A stretch of 64,000 bases of DNA from assembly GCF_043677095.1 (NCBI RefSeq), contig NZ_JBHLJR010000005.1, forward strand, positions 186,001 to 250,000, given 5' to 3'. The DNA is from Natronococcus roseus. GTDB taxonomy: Archaea; Halobacteriota; Halobacteria; Halobacteriales; Natrialbaceae. Shown piece after piece: positions 56,141-64,000 of the stretch. The first letter of the stretch is position 1, and each line of letters begins with the position of its first letter. The notes beneath the pieces were generated by a model. That model did not search any database and was not told the DNA's origin. It saw only the letters and a list, made by a program, of their open reading frames with translations. Both the position numbers and the translations under genes were made by a program.

Positions 56141-57025
56141 ATGAGCGATCGATCGTCAGTCACAACCGCCGTCGATCGCGTGTCCGTTCTCGAGTGGCAA
56201 CGCGCTCGAGTCCGGGCCGATCGGCGACGGTCGCGAACCGATCGTTCGACCGTCGCGACCGACGAGCGGGAGCTGCGACGCGAGATCGCGGCCGTCTACC
56301 AAATCGTCGCGAACACATCGAACGAGGGTGGCGACCTGCAGTTCCCGACGGGCCGAGAGCTGGCGTCCCGGCTCGGCTACCTGCCGGCGGAGATCGGTCG
56401 GCTCCCGGCCGCAGCCCTCGACTCCTTTACCGGCGTCGGTTACCACCTCGATCTGGCCGACCTCGACGCCGGTGACGTCGTCCTCGAGTTCGGCTGTGGC
56501 TCCGGAACGGACGCGCTCGTCGCCGCCGCGCGGGTCGGCGACAGCGGCCGCGTGATCGGCGTCGATCCCGTCCCCGAGCAGCTGGCGAACGCGCGTCGGT
56601 GTCGCGAGGACGTCGGCGCCGCGAACGTCTCCCTCTGGCGGGCGACGGCCGAGGCGCTCCCGCTCGAGGACGGGGCGGTCGACGTCGTCCTGTCGAACGG
56701 TGCGCTCTCGCTCTCGCCGAGGCCGGAGCGAGCCCTCGCGGAGGCTGGCCGCGTCCTCCGTCCGGGGGGTCGGCTGGCGGTCTCCGAGCTCGTCGCCGAG
56801 CGTCGGCTCCCCGAACGGATCAGGACCGATCCCGGGCTGTGGGCCGCGGGCATCGGCGGCGCGATCCGGAGCGACGACTACGCCGGCCTGCTCGAGGCCG
56901 CCGGGTTCGACGACGTGACGATCAGGGAGAACCCCTGGTACGAGTTCGTCTCGGACCGGGCTCGAGGCGTCTGCCAGCAGTACGGCGTCGGGAGCGTCTC
57001 CGTTCGCGCCCGCCGCCGACGGTGA
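56141..57025 (+). CDS. class I SAM-dependent methyltransferase
   Basis: A 294-residue methyltransferase. The SAM-binding motif I is VVLEFGCGSGTDALVAAARV, then GRVIGVDPVPEQLANAR, motif DVVLSNGALSLSPRPERALA and post-motif GRVLRPGGRLAVSELVAE. The N-terminal part before the domain holds QIVANTSNEGGDLQFPTGRE and a possible substrate region. The layout is ArsM- or UbiE-like, but the diagnostic Cys pairs of arsenite methyltransferase are not evident. I chose ATG 56141 over 56120 for lack of sequence support upstream. Substrate unknown. Confidence 0.85.
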   Translation: MSDRSSVTTAVDRVSVLEWQRARVRADRRRSRTDRSTVATDERELRREIAAVYQIVANTSNEGGDLQFPTGRELASRLGYLPAEIGRLPAAALDSFTGVGYHLDLADLDAGDVVLEFGCGSGTDALVAAARVGDSGRVIGVDPVPEQLANARRCREDVGAANVSLWRATAEALPLEDGAVDVVLSNGALSLSPRPERALAEAGRVLRPGGRLAVSELVAERRLPERIRTDPGLWAAGIGGAIRSDDYAGLLEAAGFDDVTIRENPWYEFVSDRARGVCQQYGVGSVSVRARRRR

Positions 57026-57031
57026 GGCCCC

Positions 57032-58039
57032 TCAGACCAGTTCCGAGACAGCTTCCATCGTCGTCTCCTTGTCCGCCTCGTTCATCCCGTCGACAAACCC
57101 GATCCGGACGGCGTCGACGCCGTCGATCTCGGCGTAGTCGGCGACCCACTCGCGGACCTCCTCGGGGGTGCCGGCGGGCGCCAGCTCGTCGAGCACCTCG
57201 TCGGGGAGCCGCGCGGCCATCGCCTCCGTATCCCGATCCTGCCAGGCCTCGCGGATGTCCGCGACGACGTCGGGGTAGCCCTGCTCGGCCACGGAGTCGC
57301 CGTAGTAGGGACCGTACGCGCCGAGCATGAACGCGATCGTCTTGCGGGCGCGTTCGCGAGCCCGCTCGCGGTCCTCGGCGGCGACCCCGCGGACGATCGG
57401 GCTCACGCGCAGCTCCGCGGGGTCCTTCCCGGCGAGTTCGGCGCCACGGTGGAGATCCTCGAGCCGATCCTCGAGGCCCGATTTCGTGAACAGCTGTGGC
57501 GCCCAGCCGTCGCCGAACCGGCCGGCCATCTCGGTCGCCGTCGGACCGAGGGTGGCGAGGTCGATCGGCGGCGGATTCTCGGGGACGTCTCGCTCGTAGT
57601 TGAGCCCGGCGATATCGAAGATCTCCCCCTCGTAAGCTGGGGTGCCCTCTTCGTACACCGCTCGGACGATCTCGATCGCCTCCCGCGTGCGCCGCAGCGG
57701 TCGCTCGAAGGACTTGCCGTGCCAGTGTTCGGTGATCGCGGGCGAACTCGGGCCGAGCCCGAGCCGATACCGTCCGTCCGAGGCGTCATGCAGTGCCAGC
57801 GCGGTCTGGGCGAGCATCGCCGGCGACCGTCCGAACGGCGAGATGACGTCGTTCGAGATTCCGAGTTCGTCGGTTCGGTCGGCGATCAGCGTCAGCGCCG
57901 GGACGATGTTCCAGCCGGTCGTCTCGCCCGTCGTGATCCGGTCGAATCCAAGCTCCTCGGCCCGGACGGCGCGGTCGGCGACGTCCTGGGGTCGGTCGTA
58001 GTCGCCGAGTCGCACCAGCAGGTCCAGCCGCGCGTTCAC
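57032..58039 (-). CDS. F420-type LLM-class flavin-dependent oxidoreductase
   Basis: A 335-residue bacterial-luciferase-like TIM-barrel enzyme. It starts MNARLDLLVRLGDYDRPQDV and contains EELGFDRITTGETTGWNIVP, LGISNDVISPFGRSPAMLAQ, YRLGLGPSSPAITEHWHGKS and the late AAGTPEEVREWV-like APAGTPEEVREWVADYAEID. These are the marks of F420-dependent N5,N10-methylene-tetrahydromethanopterin-reductase-like proteins expanded in haloarchaea. The hydride acceptor is unknown. Its stop is 6 bp from the convergent methyltransferase stop. ATG 58039 is chosen as the family start. Confidence 0.88.
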   Translation of the reverse strand: MNARLDLLVRLGDYDRPQDVADRAVRAEELGFDRITTGETTGWNIVPALTLIADRTDELGISNDVISPFGRSPAMLAQTALALHDASDGRYRLGLGPSSPAITEHWHGKSFERPLRRTREAIEIVRAVYEEGTPAYEGEIFDIAGLNYERDVPENPPPIDLATLGPTATEMAGRFGDGWAPQLFTKSGLEDRLEDLHRGAELAGKDPAELRVSPIVRGVAAEDRERARERARKTIAFMLGAYGPYYGDSVAEQGYPDVVADIREAWQDRDTEAMAARLPDEVLDELAPAGTPEEVREWVADYAEIDGVDAVRIGFVDGMNEADKETTMEAVSELV

Positions 58040-58147
58040 GCCGCTCGCCTCCGTTGTCGTCTCATACGTGTCACCGTCGACCGCGGTACGGATTGGCTTA
58101 ACGGATCCCGCGAGGCGTTCGAATCCTTGGGGGGTGTAGCCCTCGAG

Positions 58148-58159
58148 TACTTATCCCCG
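58148..58159 (+). promoter_or_regulatory. TATA box of the sulfatase gene
   Basis: The AT-rich box gtacttatcccc lies 23-34 bp before ATG 58182 and marks a leaderless promoter. It lies between the divergent oxidoreductase and sulfatase genes. Confidence 0.45.
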
Positions 58160-58181
58160 ACCTCGTGGTAGCGCGGCTCCT

Positions 58182-59525
58182 ATGGGAGCCAGACCGGACG
58201 TCCTCCTGATCCACTGCCACGACCTCGGCCGGTACCTGGGCTGTTACGGCGTCGACGTCGAGACGCCCGCGATCGACCGGCTCGCGGCCGACGGCGCACT
58301 GTTCGAGAACCACTTCGTGACGGCGCCGCAGTGTACGCCGAGTCGCGGCAGTCTCATGACGGGGCGCTATCCGCACGTCAACGGGCTCATGGGACTGGCC
58401 CACACCCACTGGGAGCTCGAGGATGGCGAGCGGATTATCCCCCACTACCTCAGCGACGCGGGCTACGAGACCCACCTGTTCGGCCTCCAGCACATCTCCC
58501 AGGACACCGACACGCTCGGCTACGACCACATCCACTCGGAGGGGAACCTCTACCCCGGCGTCTCGCCGTCGGTCCACCAGGCCAACCGGGCGCGAAACGT
58601 CTCCGCGGTCGTCGCCTCCTTCCTCGAGCGGGGGGGATTCGAGGACCCCTTCTTCGCGTCGGTCGGCTTCTTCGAGTGCCACCGCGTCGAGGAGAAGACG
58701 GGACGATTCGGCTTCGACGCCGACCACTACGACGCCGACGACCCCGACGACGTGCGGCCGCTGCCGTACCTGCCCGACCGGCGGGGCATTCGCCAGGATC
58801 TCGCCGAGATGCGCGGGATGGTGACCGCCATCGACGACGGCGTCGGAACGATTCTGACGGCCCTCGAGGACGCGGGTCTTGCCGACGAGACGCTCGTGAT
58901 CTTCACGACCGAACACGGCCTGGCCTTCCCCCGGGCGAAGGGGAGCTGTTACGATGCCGGCCTCGAGGCCGCGCTGGTGGTGTCCTATCCCGGCGTGATC
59001 GACGGTGGGGAACGGTACGAAGAGCTGCTCGGCAACGTCGACGTGTTGCCGACGATACTCGAGCTGATCGGTCTCGAGGTTCCCGACGACCTGAACGGGC
59101 GGAGCGTCCTCCCGCTCGTGACCGACGGCGAGTACGAGCCCCACGAGCACCTCTTCGCCGAGATGACCTGGCACGACGAGTACAACCCGGTGCGGGCGGT
59201 CCGGACGGAGCGGTACAAGTACGTCCGGAACTTCTGGCAGCTCCCGCAGGTGTATCTCGCCCGGGACGTCTTCGCCAGCGAGGCCGGCCGCGAGGTCCGC
59301 GAGGCCTACAGCGCGCCGTTTCGCCCCTACGAGGAGCTGTACGACCTCCGGGCCACCCCGCAGGAAGACGAGAACGTCGCGCTCGAGCCCCGGTACCAGG
59401 ACGTTCGCACGGAGCTCTCGAGGCGGCTCTACGAGTGGATGGTCGAGACCGACGACCCGCTGCTCGAGGGGCCGATCGCGCCGGGCAACTACGACGACGA
59501 GATCGACTCGTGGCCCCACGAGTGA
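58182..59525 (+). CDS. type I sulfatase
   Basis: A 447-residue sulfatase/alkaline-phosphatase-fold enzyme. The signature is QCTPSRGSLMTGRYPHVNGL, where Cys51 of CTPSR is the site converted to formylglycine. Metal ligands are Asp in HCHDLGRYLGCYG and Asp/His in FTTEHGLAFPRAKGSC, in which the usual DHG is EHG. No signal peptide is present, so the protein appears cytoplasmic, unusual for scavenging sulfatases. Substrate is probably a sulfated sugar or small sulfate ester. A formylglycine-generating enzyme would be needed; none is in the window. Confidence 0.9.
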   Translation: MGARPDVLLIHCHDLGRYLGCYGVDVETPAIDRLAADGALFENHFVTAPQCTPSRGSLMTGRYPHVNGLMGLAHTHWELEDGERIIPHYLSDAGYETHLFGLQHISQDTDTLGYDHIHSEGNLYPGVSPSVHQANRARNVSAVVASFLERGGFEDPFFASVGFFECHRVEEKTGRFGFDADHYDADDPDDVRPLPYLPDRRGIRQDLAEMRGMVTAIDDGVGTILTALEDAGLADETLVIFTTEHGLAFPRAKGSCYDAGLEAALVVSYPGVIDGGERYEELLGNVDVLPTILELIGLEVPDDLNGRSVLPLVTDGEYEPHEHLFAEMTWHDEYNPVRAVRTERYKYVRNFWQLPQVYLARDVFASEAGREVREAYSAPFRPYEELYDLRATPQEDENVALEPRYQDVRTELSRRLYEWMVETDDPLLEGPIAPGNYDDEIDSWPHE

Positions 59526-59660
59526 CGGCGGGCTCGAGTCCGCCGTCCCCTCGACCAGCTGCGGCTCGAGCACATCGTCCCCTGCGTCACCTTCGCCTGC
59601 GCCACCCGCAAGCCGATCCCGCGTGCGCTCGAGCGAACGGCACAGCCGCAAGTCCGGGCG

Positions 59661-59942
59661 TCACTCGAGAATCCGATCGCACAGCACCCGAGCCGCCTCG
59701 AGGTGGGCGACCGCGTCCTCGTGGTCGGGGTCGTCGGCCGCCGAGAGCAACCGCTGGACCTGCCGGACGCGCTTTCTGGCCGTCTCCGGATCGATGTCGT
59801 CTGCGGTCGCGTCCCGGGCGACGGCCTCGGCCTCGCCGAGCCAGCGGTTCGTCCGCGGATCGATCGGCAGCTCGGCCGTCGCCTCGAGGTGGTCGCGAAG
59901 CGCCGCGAGCCGGCCCTCGAGGGAGTCCTCGGAATCGGTCAC
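59661..59942 (-). CDS. small acidic helical protein (93 aa)
   Basis: From GTG 59942: VTDSEDSLEGRLAALRDHLE (initiator Met in the protein), then ATAELPIDPRTNRWLGEAEA, VARDATADDIDPETARKRVR, QVQRLLSAADDPDHEDAVAH and LEAARVLCDRILE. It is acidic and wholly helical by eye, with no domain I can name; the type is widespread in haloarchaea as far as I know. The frame runs open to 60062, but the longer version adds an Arg/Pro-rich, unlike sequence that overlaps the promoter of the next gene. Start codon choice is moderately sure. Confidence 0.65.
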   Translation of the reverse strand: MTDSEDSLEGRLAALRDHLEATAELPIDPRTNRWLGEAEAVARDATADDIDPETARKRVRQVQRLLSAADDPDHEDAVAHLEAARVLCDRILE

Positions 59943-60055
59943 GTTCGGGCGGACGGGCTCGAGCGCCGTGACCGTTGTCCCGGGTGAACTCCGGAGCCCG
60001 GGACCGTCGCGGAGACGGGGACAACGTTGATACCGACGGTAAAGAATGTGGCCGT

Positions 60056-61495
60056 ATGACACATGACTGCTCGTTCCTCGAGGATCTCCCCCTCGCGGAC
60101 GACCAGCACTCCGTCGCCGACGGGCGGCGCGACAGCCACGCCGCCGACTGGGGCGCCGAGCAGCTGGGCGAAGGCGTCCGACCCGACGCCGTCGTCTGGC
60201 CCGAGCGCACCGACGACGTCTCGGCGGTGCTGGCGGCGGCGACCGATCGCGGCGTTCCCGTGACCCCCTACGCCGCAGGGACGGGCCTCGAAGGCAACGC
60301 CGTCCCCGCTCGCGGGGGGATCAGCCTCGATCTCACTCGGATGGACGACGTTCGCGACTACCGACCCGACGACTTTCAGATCGACGTCGGGCCGGGGGTC
60401 ATCGGCTCCGCGGTCGACGAGTATGTCGCGAGCGACGGCCTCTTCTTCCCGCCACTGCCCTCCTCGGGCGACATCTCGACGATCGGCGGGATGATCGCGA
60501 CCGACGCCAGCGGAATGCAGACCGTCCGCTACGGCGAGGTCGCCGACTGGGTGCTCGGGCTCGAGGCCGTGCTGGCCGACGGGACCGTGGTGCGGACGGG
60601 ATCGCGGGCGGTCAAGACCTCGAGCGGCTACAACCTCACCGAGTTGCTCGTCGGCAGTGAGGGGACGCTCGCGGTCGTCACCGAGGCGACGCTCGAGCTC
60701 GCCGGCCGACCCGCGCAGATCCGCGGCGGTCGAGCGATCTTCGAGACGCTCGAGGACGCGACGGCGGCCGTCTCCGAGGCCGTCCGAACCGAGGTCGACG
60801 TCGCCCGGATCGAGCTCGTCGACGGACTGAGCGCGCGGATGGCCAACGCCTACCTCGGCACCGATCTGCCCGACGCGCCGATGGTCTTCCTCGAGTTCCA
60901 CGCCAACCACGGTGTCGAGCAGGAGATCGAGCTCTGTCGGACGATATTCGAGGACCGAGACGTCGCCCGATTCGAGACGAGCGACGACGACGCGGAGATG
61001 GACGAACTCTGGCAGGCTCGCCGGGAGCTGGCCTACGCCGTGGCGACGTACGACGCCGACCTCGAGCCGCTCCATCCCGGCGACGTGACCGTGCCGATCA
61101 GCGCCTACCCCGAGATCGTCCGCGAAACGAGACGCCTCGCCGACGAGCACGACCTGCTGATCCCCTGTTTCGGCCACGCGGGCGACGGCAACCTCCACTA
61201 CTCCGTGCTCGTCGACCGGGACGATCCCGAACACGTCGACCTCGGGGAGGCGGTCTACGCCGAGATCGTCGACCGCGCGCTCGAGTTCGGCGGCACCGCG
61301 ACTGGAGAGCACGGCATCGGCCAGGGGAAACGGGAGTACCTCGAGGCCGAGCACGGCGCCGGCGCGGTCGAGGCGATGCGCCGGGTCAAGGATGCGCTCG
61401 ATCCGACGGGGACGCTGAATCCGGGGAAGATCTTTCCGGAAACCGCGACGGAAGTGCGGGTTTGTGAGAACGACGATCTGGAGGGCAACGAGTGA
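60056..61495 (+). CDS. GlcD-type FAD-linked dehydrogenase (D-lactate/glycolate oxidase family)
   Basis: A 479-residue flavoprotein of the VAO/PCMH group. The FAD domain has VRPDAVVWPERTDDVSAVLA, VPVTPYAAGTGLEGNAVPAR, PPLPSSGDISTIGGMIATDA and GYNLTELLVGSEGTLAVVTE. The substrate domain ends with the FAD-oxidase C block: PCFGHAGDGNLHYSVLVDRD with His ligands and TGEHGIGQGKREYLEAEHG, then NPGKIFP. These features match D-2-hydroxyacid dehydrogenases (D-lactate, glycolate). ATG 60056 is at leaderless distance from gataccgacgg (about 60028). No [4Fe-4S] partner gene (GlcF-like) is adjacent. Substrate not settled. Confidence 0.9.
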   Translation: MTHDCSFLEDLPLADDQHSVADGRRDSHAADWGAEQLGEGVRPDAVVWPERTDDVSAVLAAATDRGVPVTPYAAGTGLEGNAVPARGGISLDLTRMDDVRDYRPDDFQIDVGPGVIGSAVDEYVASDGLFFPPLPSSGDISTIGGMIATDASGMQTVRYGEVADWVLGLEAVLADGTVVRTGSRAVKTSSGYNLTELLVGSEGTLAVVTEATLELAGRPAQIRGGRAIFETLEDATAAVSEAVRTEVDVARIELVDGLSARMANAYLGTDLPDAPMVFLEFHANHGVEQEIELCRTIFEDRDVARFETSDDDAEMDELWQARRELAYAVATYDADLEPLHPGDVTVPISAYPEIVRETRRLADEHDLLIPCFGHAGDGNLHYSVLVDRDDPEHVDLGEAVYAEIVDRALEFGGTATGEHGIGQGKREYLEAEHGAGAVEAMRRVKDALDPTGTLNPGKIFPETATEVRVCENDDLEGNE

Positions 61496-61507
61496 ACGCG
61501 AAGGCAG

Positions 61508-62746
61508 TTACAGTGGCTCGGCCACTGCTGCTGTAGTCTCCGTTTGCGTCGACGTTGCTGGCAAAGCAAACGAAAACGTCGTCTCCTCGCCGGGTTCCGA
61601 TTCGACCCATATTTCGCCGTTGTGACGCTCGATGATCCGGCTACAGAGTGCGAGTCCGATTCCGGTTCCCGTCCCTTCCTCGTGACCGTGGAGTCGCTCG
61701 AACACCTCGAAGATGCGATCCTGATCCTCCGTGGGGATTCCGAGGCCGCTATCACGGACGGAGATGATCCACTCCTCGCCATCACGTTCGGCAAAGATGT
61801 CGACCCGTGGGGGCGCGTCTCCGCTGTATTCGATCGCGTTAGCGACGAGATTCTGGAAGACCTGCCGGAGTTGCCTCGCATCGCCTTCGACGCGAGGGAG
61901 TTCCCCGCTGTTGATGACGGCGTCAGTTTCGTCGATCTGTAGCTCGAGGTTTTGACACGCCTCGGCACAGATCTCGTCGAGATCAACCGGTTCGAACGTT
62001 TCTCCCTGTGTTTCCACGCGGGAATATTCGAGCAACCCGTCGATAATCTCTGTCATTCGCTCCGAGCCGTCGATCGCGTACTCGAGGAACTCTTCACTCT
62101 CTTCGTCGAACGCATCGCCGTGCCGACTTTCGAGGAGTTGCAGGTAGCTCGAAACCATCCGCAGGGGCTCCTGCAGGTCGTGAGAGGCGGCGTACGCGAA
62201 CTGCTCGAGTCGTTCGTTCGATTCTTCGAGGCGCTCTTGCGTTCGCTGAAGCTTCCGGTTTTGGAGTGTGAGTTCTCGGGCGCGCGTTTTGGCCTGCGCA
62301 TCGTACACTCCAACACCGAAGCCGGCGACGCTACCGAACCCGGTAAGAACGGGGAGCGAACGTTCCGGGTTGGTAAGACCAGTGTCCGGCTGGAGATGAT
62401 ACAACGTTAGAATACCGAGCATTATCCCGAGTCCGGTGACACATCTCCCTGCGACAGCGGGGTAACACGTCGAGTGGATATCCATCTGTGGCAACCGGTA
62501 CCCACCCCAAAGAAGGACGATTCCCGATCCGCCGATAAACGAAGAGACGACCAGAATAGTTGCAACTGAGGTTCCCGGAACCACCTGTGAAACTGCCCAC
62601 CAAACAGCGAGTGCGACGTAGAGCCCCCCGAGGGCAAGCAGGACACGTCTGCTCTCCGGTACGGAAAGCACCCGGCTCCAGCGGCTCATTTCATCTCTTG
62701 CAGTTTCCCGCTCTTTCTCAGTACTCTCCGGTGACTCCCCTACCAT
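61508..62746 (-). CDS. membrane sensor histidine kinase
   Basis: A 412-residue kinase. The N-terminal part has four hydrophobic helices (about 35-55, 62-82, 100-117 and 128-147, e.g. VLLALGGLYVALAVWWAVSQ), which should sense a membrane or extracellular signal. A coiled coil (LTLQNRKLQRTQERLEESNE) leads to the H-box EQFAYAASHDLQEPLRMVSS, then the ATPase domain with QVFQNLVANAIEYSGD, VRDSGLGIP and GTGIGLALCSRIIERHNG. The H-box region matches the kinase at the window start. No response regulator is adjacent. TATA: complement of ggataatatggg (about 62770-62781). ATG 62746. Confidence 0.92.
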   Translation of the reverse strand: MVGESPESTEKERETARDEMSRWSRVLSVPESRRVLLALGGLYVALAVWWAVSQVVPGTSVATILVVSSFIGGSGIVLLWGGYRLPQMDIHSTCYPAVAGRCVTGLGIMLGILTLYHLQPDTGLTNPERSLPVLTGFGSVAGFGVGVYDAQAKTRARELTLQNRKLQRTQERLEESNERLEQFAYAASHDLQEPLRMVSSYLQLLESRHGDAFDEESEEFLEYAIDGSERMTEIIDGLLEYSRVETQGETFEPVDLDEICAEACQNLELQIDETDAVINSGELPRVEGDARQLRQVFQNLVANAIEYSGDAPPRVDIFAERDGEEWIISVRDSGLGIPTEDQDRIFEVFERLHGHEEGTGTGIGLALCSRIIERHNGEIWVESEPGEETTFSFALPATSTQTETTAAVAEPL

Positions 62747-62958
62747 TACGGATGGATAAATTCGTTAGGATAATATGGGTTAATACTCTTCTGGTACCAA
62801 TTCACATCGCGTTGACTCGCGGGCGTTCGACGCGCTCGCCCGAGACGGAAAATTGGAGCCCTCACAGTCTCCGCTTGAGACGGACTACGGTACGTCAGTT
62901 CCGGAGCAGCCGAAAACTGGTTCGCGGTTTCGCCGGTAAATCGTTACAGCAAACCGTA

Positions 62959-63018
62959 TCAGTCGTGAACTAGCACGTCGAGCACGTCCGATCCCTCGCG
63001 AGAGAGCGCGTTCTCGAG
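62959..63018 (-). pseudogene. fragment of a thiamine-diphosphate enzyme C-terminus
   Basis: On the minus strand this reads LENALSREGSDVLDVLVHD and stops at TGA 62959-62961. The intact neighbouring gene at 63689-64000 ends LEDALARDGPDVLDVLVHD. At the DNA level both copies start CAGTCGTG and agree at most positions for about 60 bp, after which similarity ends. It is a short duplicated or left-over tail, without coding capacity of its own. Confidence 0.7.
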
Positions 63019-63140
63019 CTGTGCGACGACACGGAGATGGACGACCGCTGGCGCGCTCGACGCGATGCACCGAGTCAGCGCGCATCCGGTTCGACGGGGG
63101 TGGGTGAAACCGAAAAAGATCGTCCCGGGGTCGGAAAGAG

Positions 63141-63165
63141 GGGAACGGATGAGCACTCCGTTCCC
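63141..63165. promoter_or_regulatory. perfect inverted repeat upstream of the lipoprotein gene
   Basis: GGGAACGGA (63141-63149) is matched by TCCGTTCCC (63157-63165), 9 bp with a 7-base spacer. A weak TATA-like agatacttg (63168-63176) follows, 24-32 bp before ATG 63200, so the repeat sits where an activator or repressor would bind. Confidence 0.45.
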
Positions 63166-63199
63166 GAAGATACTTGTCGGTTAGCTATCCTGTTTCGGT

Positions 63200-63670
63200 A
63201 TGGTCGCTCGTACCCCGAGTCGTCGCGCCCTGCTGGGATCGATCGGTGCAGCAACGACGGCACTCGCTGGATGTGTCGCCGACGATGACGGTCCGCAGGT
63301 CGGGCTCGGCGAAGTGCAACTCGTCAACTACCTCGAGGAGGACGTGACGGCGACGGTGACGATTCGCCGAGCCGACGAGCTGGAGTACGAGGCCGACCAC
63401 GAGCTCGAGGGGTATCGAACGCGAGAGGTCGGGGCCGACGTGTCCGACGAGACGAGCATTCGCGAGTCCTGGATGGGCGACCGCGTCCACTACACGGTCG
63501 ACGTCCGAACGGACGTCGGCTCGCTCGAAACGACGTACTCGACGAGCGACGTCGAGGAACTCGTCGACGACTGGGGCGAAAGCGACTGTTTCACCCTACT
63601 AATGCGGATCGATTCGGATCGTCTCAGCACCGCGCTCGGAACGAGCGAAACGTGTCCGCAGGACGACTGA
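63200..63670 (+). CDS. Tat-exported lipoprotein of unknown function
   Basis: A 156-residue protein. The N-terminus has a twin-arginine signal (SRRALLGSIG) and the lipobox LAGC near residue 24, so it should be lipid-anchored outside the membrane. The mature part is rich in beta-strand (VQLVNYLEEDVTATVTIRRA, then DHELEGYRTREVGADVSDE) and highly acidic. It has two further Cys near the C-terminus (DCFTLL and TCPQDD) that could form a disulfide. I recognise no family; it may be an immunoglobulin-like fold. ATG 63200. Confidence 0.8.
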   Translation: MVARTPSRRALLGSIGAATTALAGCVADDDGPQVGLGEVQLVNYLEEDVTATVTIRRADELEYEADHELEGYRTREVGADVSDETSIRESWMGDRVHYTVDVRTDVGSLETTYSTSDVEELVDDWGESDCFTLLMRIDSDRLSTALGTSETCPQDD

Positions 63671-63688
63671 CGGCCCGACCGACGTCGG

Positions 63689-64000
63689 TCAGTCGTGGAC
63701 CAGCACGTCCAGCACGTCGGGTCCATCGCGAGCGAGGGCGTCCTCGAGCGTCCCCTCGATCTCGTCGGGCGTCTCGACGAGGTGGCCGCGGGCGCCGTGG
63801 CTCTCGGCGTTCTTCGGGATGTCGACCGGTGGCTCGAAGTCCATCCCGGTAAACTCGTAGTCGTCCTCCTCGCCGCCCATGATCTTGAGCGTGTTGTCCT
63901 TCAGGATGCGGTAGTTGCGGTTGTCGGGGACGACGACGGTGAGGTCGAGATCGTAGCGGGCCGCGCTGTAGACGGCGTTGGGGTAGTACAGATAGGAGCC
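63689..64000 (-). CDS. thiamine-diphosphate-dependent enzyme, partial (C-terminal 103 residues)
   Basis: The frame is open to the window end. It reads GSYLYYPNAVYSAARYDLDL, then TVVVPDNRNYRILKDNTLKI, MGGEEDDYEFTGMDFEPPVD and IPKNAESHGARGHLVETPDE, ending LEDALARDGPDVLDVLVHD. The block with GSYLYYPNA and VVVPDNRNYRILK is the C-terminal ThDP-binding domain of the acetolactate synthase / benzoylformate decarboxylase family. Which reaction it performs cannot be decided from the tail. Its last 20 codons are duplicated at 62959-63018. Confidence 0.85.
   Translation of the reverse strand, partial: GSYLYYPNAVYSAARYDLDLTVVVPDNRNYRILKDNTLKIMGGEEDDYEFTGMDFEPPVDIPKNAESHGARGHLVETPDEIEGTLEDALARDGPDVLDVLVHD

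Larger units (their letters stand above)
62747..63199. other. 453-bp region with a thiamine-enzyme tail remnant and an operator-like repeat
   Basis: Upstream of the kinase promoter there is no intact gene. It holds the kinase TATA box, the 60-bp remnant at 62959-63018 described separately, a short Arg-rich open frame that looks like noise, and the perfect inverted repeat at 63141-63165 before the lipoprotein gene. Confidence 0.4.

Noticed and set aside
1..64000. CRISPR arrays, prophage or defence islands
   Set aside because: No regularly spaced direct repeats, cas, capsid, integrase or restriction genes were seen; mobile DNA is limited to two IS1341-type elements, a MITE-like repeat and small remnants.

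Overview
The window is chromosomal DNA from a halophilic archaeon (class Halobacteria). The support is compositional and architectural: high GC by eye, strongly acidic proteins, Tat-type signal peptides with or without an archaeal lipobox, many genes with a TATA box 25-30 bp before the start codon (leaderless transcripts), a HalOD1 domain, IS1341-type tnpB elements, and an L-E rich codon style full of CTCGAG. A member of the Natrialbales is my guess, not a demonstration.

Layout. 0-10 kb: a truncated PAS-type histidine kinase, methylmalonyl-CoA epimerase, a Tat-exported LVIVD-repeat protein, a membrane-anchored metallophosphoesterase, a frameshifted SNF-type transporter, a Tat-exported C69-like peptidase whose nucleophile position is Ser, and a YihY/BrkB membrane protein. 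10-16.6 kb: a ParA-like ATPase with an acidic partner and an AT-rich palindromic site upstream, a GNAT protein, an HTH regulator, a P1B-4 metal-exporting ATPase, a SHOCT protein and a thioredoxin. 16.6-22.8 kb: haem genes hemG-hemH and hemE, split by an IS1341-type element that landed exactly in the hemH stop codon. 22.9-26.6 kb: a sulfur-trafficking cluster (two YeeE/YedE channels, a rhodanese-MBL protein, TusA, DsrE-like, HalOD1) around a divergent promoter that resembles the promoter of the HTH gene at 12.6-13.0 kb.

26.7-31.3 kb: an ABC-2 exporter, a site-2 protease with CBS domains, a PPOX-fold flavoprotein and a cupredoxin lipoprotein. 31.3-45.4 kb is a universal-stress-protein island: eleven intact USP genes plus one USP tail fragment, mixed with nicotinate phosphoribosyltransferase, a PPOX-fold protein, a class V aminotransferase, an ABC1/UbiB kinase, a sugar isomerase-fold protein and a DUF2267 protein. 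45.4-52.5 kb: an aminotransferase, a small membrane protein, a doubly damaged MOSC gene and three complex-I/Mrp-like proton-translocating subunits in one operon. 52.5-54 kb is a second IS1341-type element. 54-64 kb: quinone oxidoreductase, HTH regulator, methyltransferase, F420-type oxidoreductase, sulfatase, GlcD-type dehydrogenase, a second histidine kinase, a lipoprotein, and the 3' part of a thiamine-diphosphate enzyme with a duplicated tail fragment nearby.

Most notable observations: (1) the IS insertion into the hemH stop codon, from which the ancestral codons can be rebuilt as CAG TAG; (2) a candidate sulfur regulon linking the HTH gene promoter with the sulfur divergent promoter; (3) the USP island; (4) several single-base or in-frame lesions (SNF transporter, tnpB, MOSC). 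I found no CRISPR array, tRNA, rRNA or phage region. All similarity statements come from reading motifs, not from a search.
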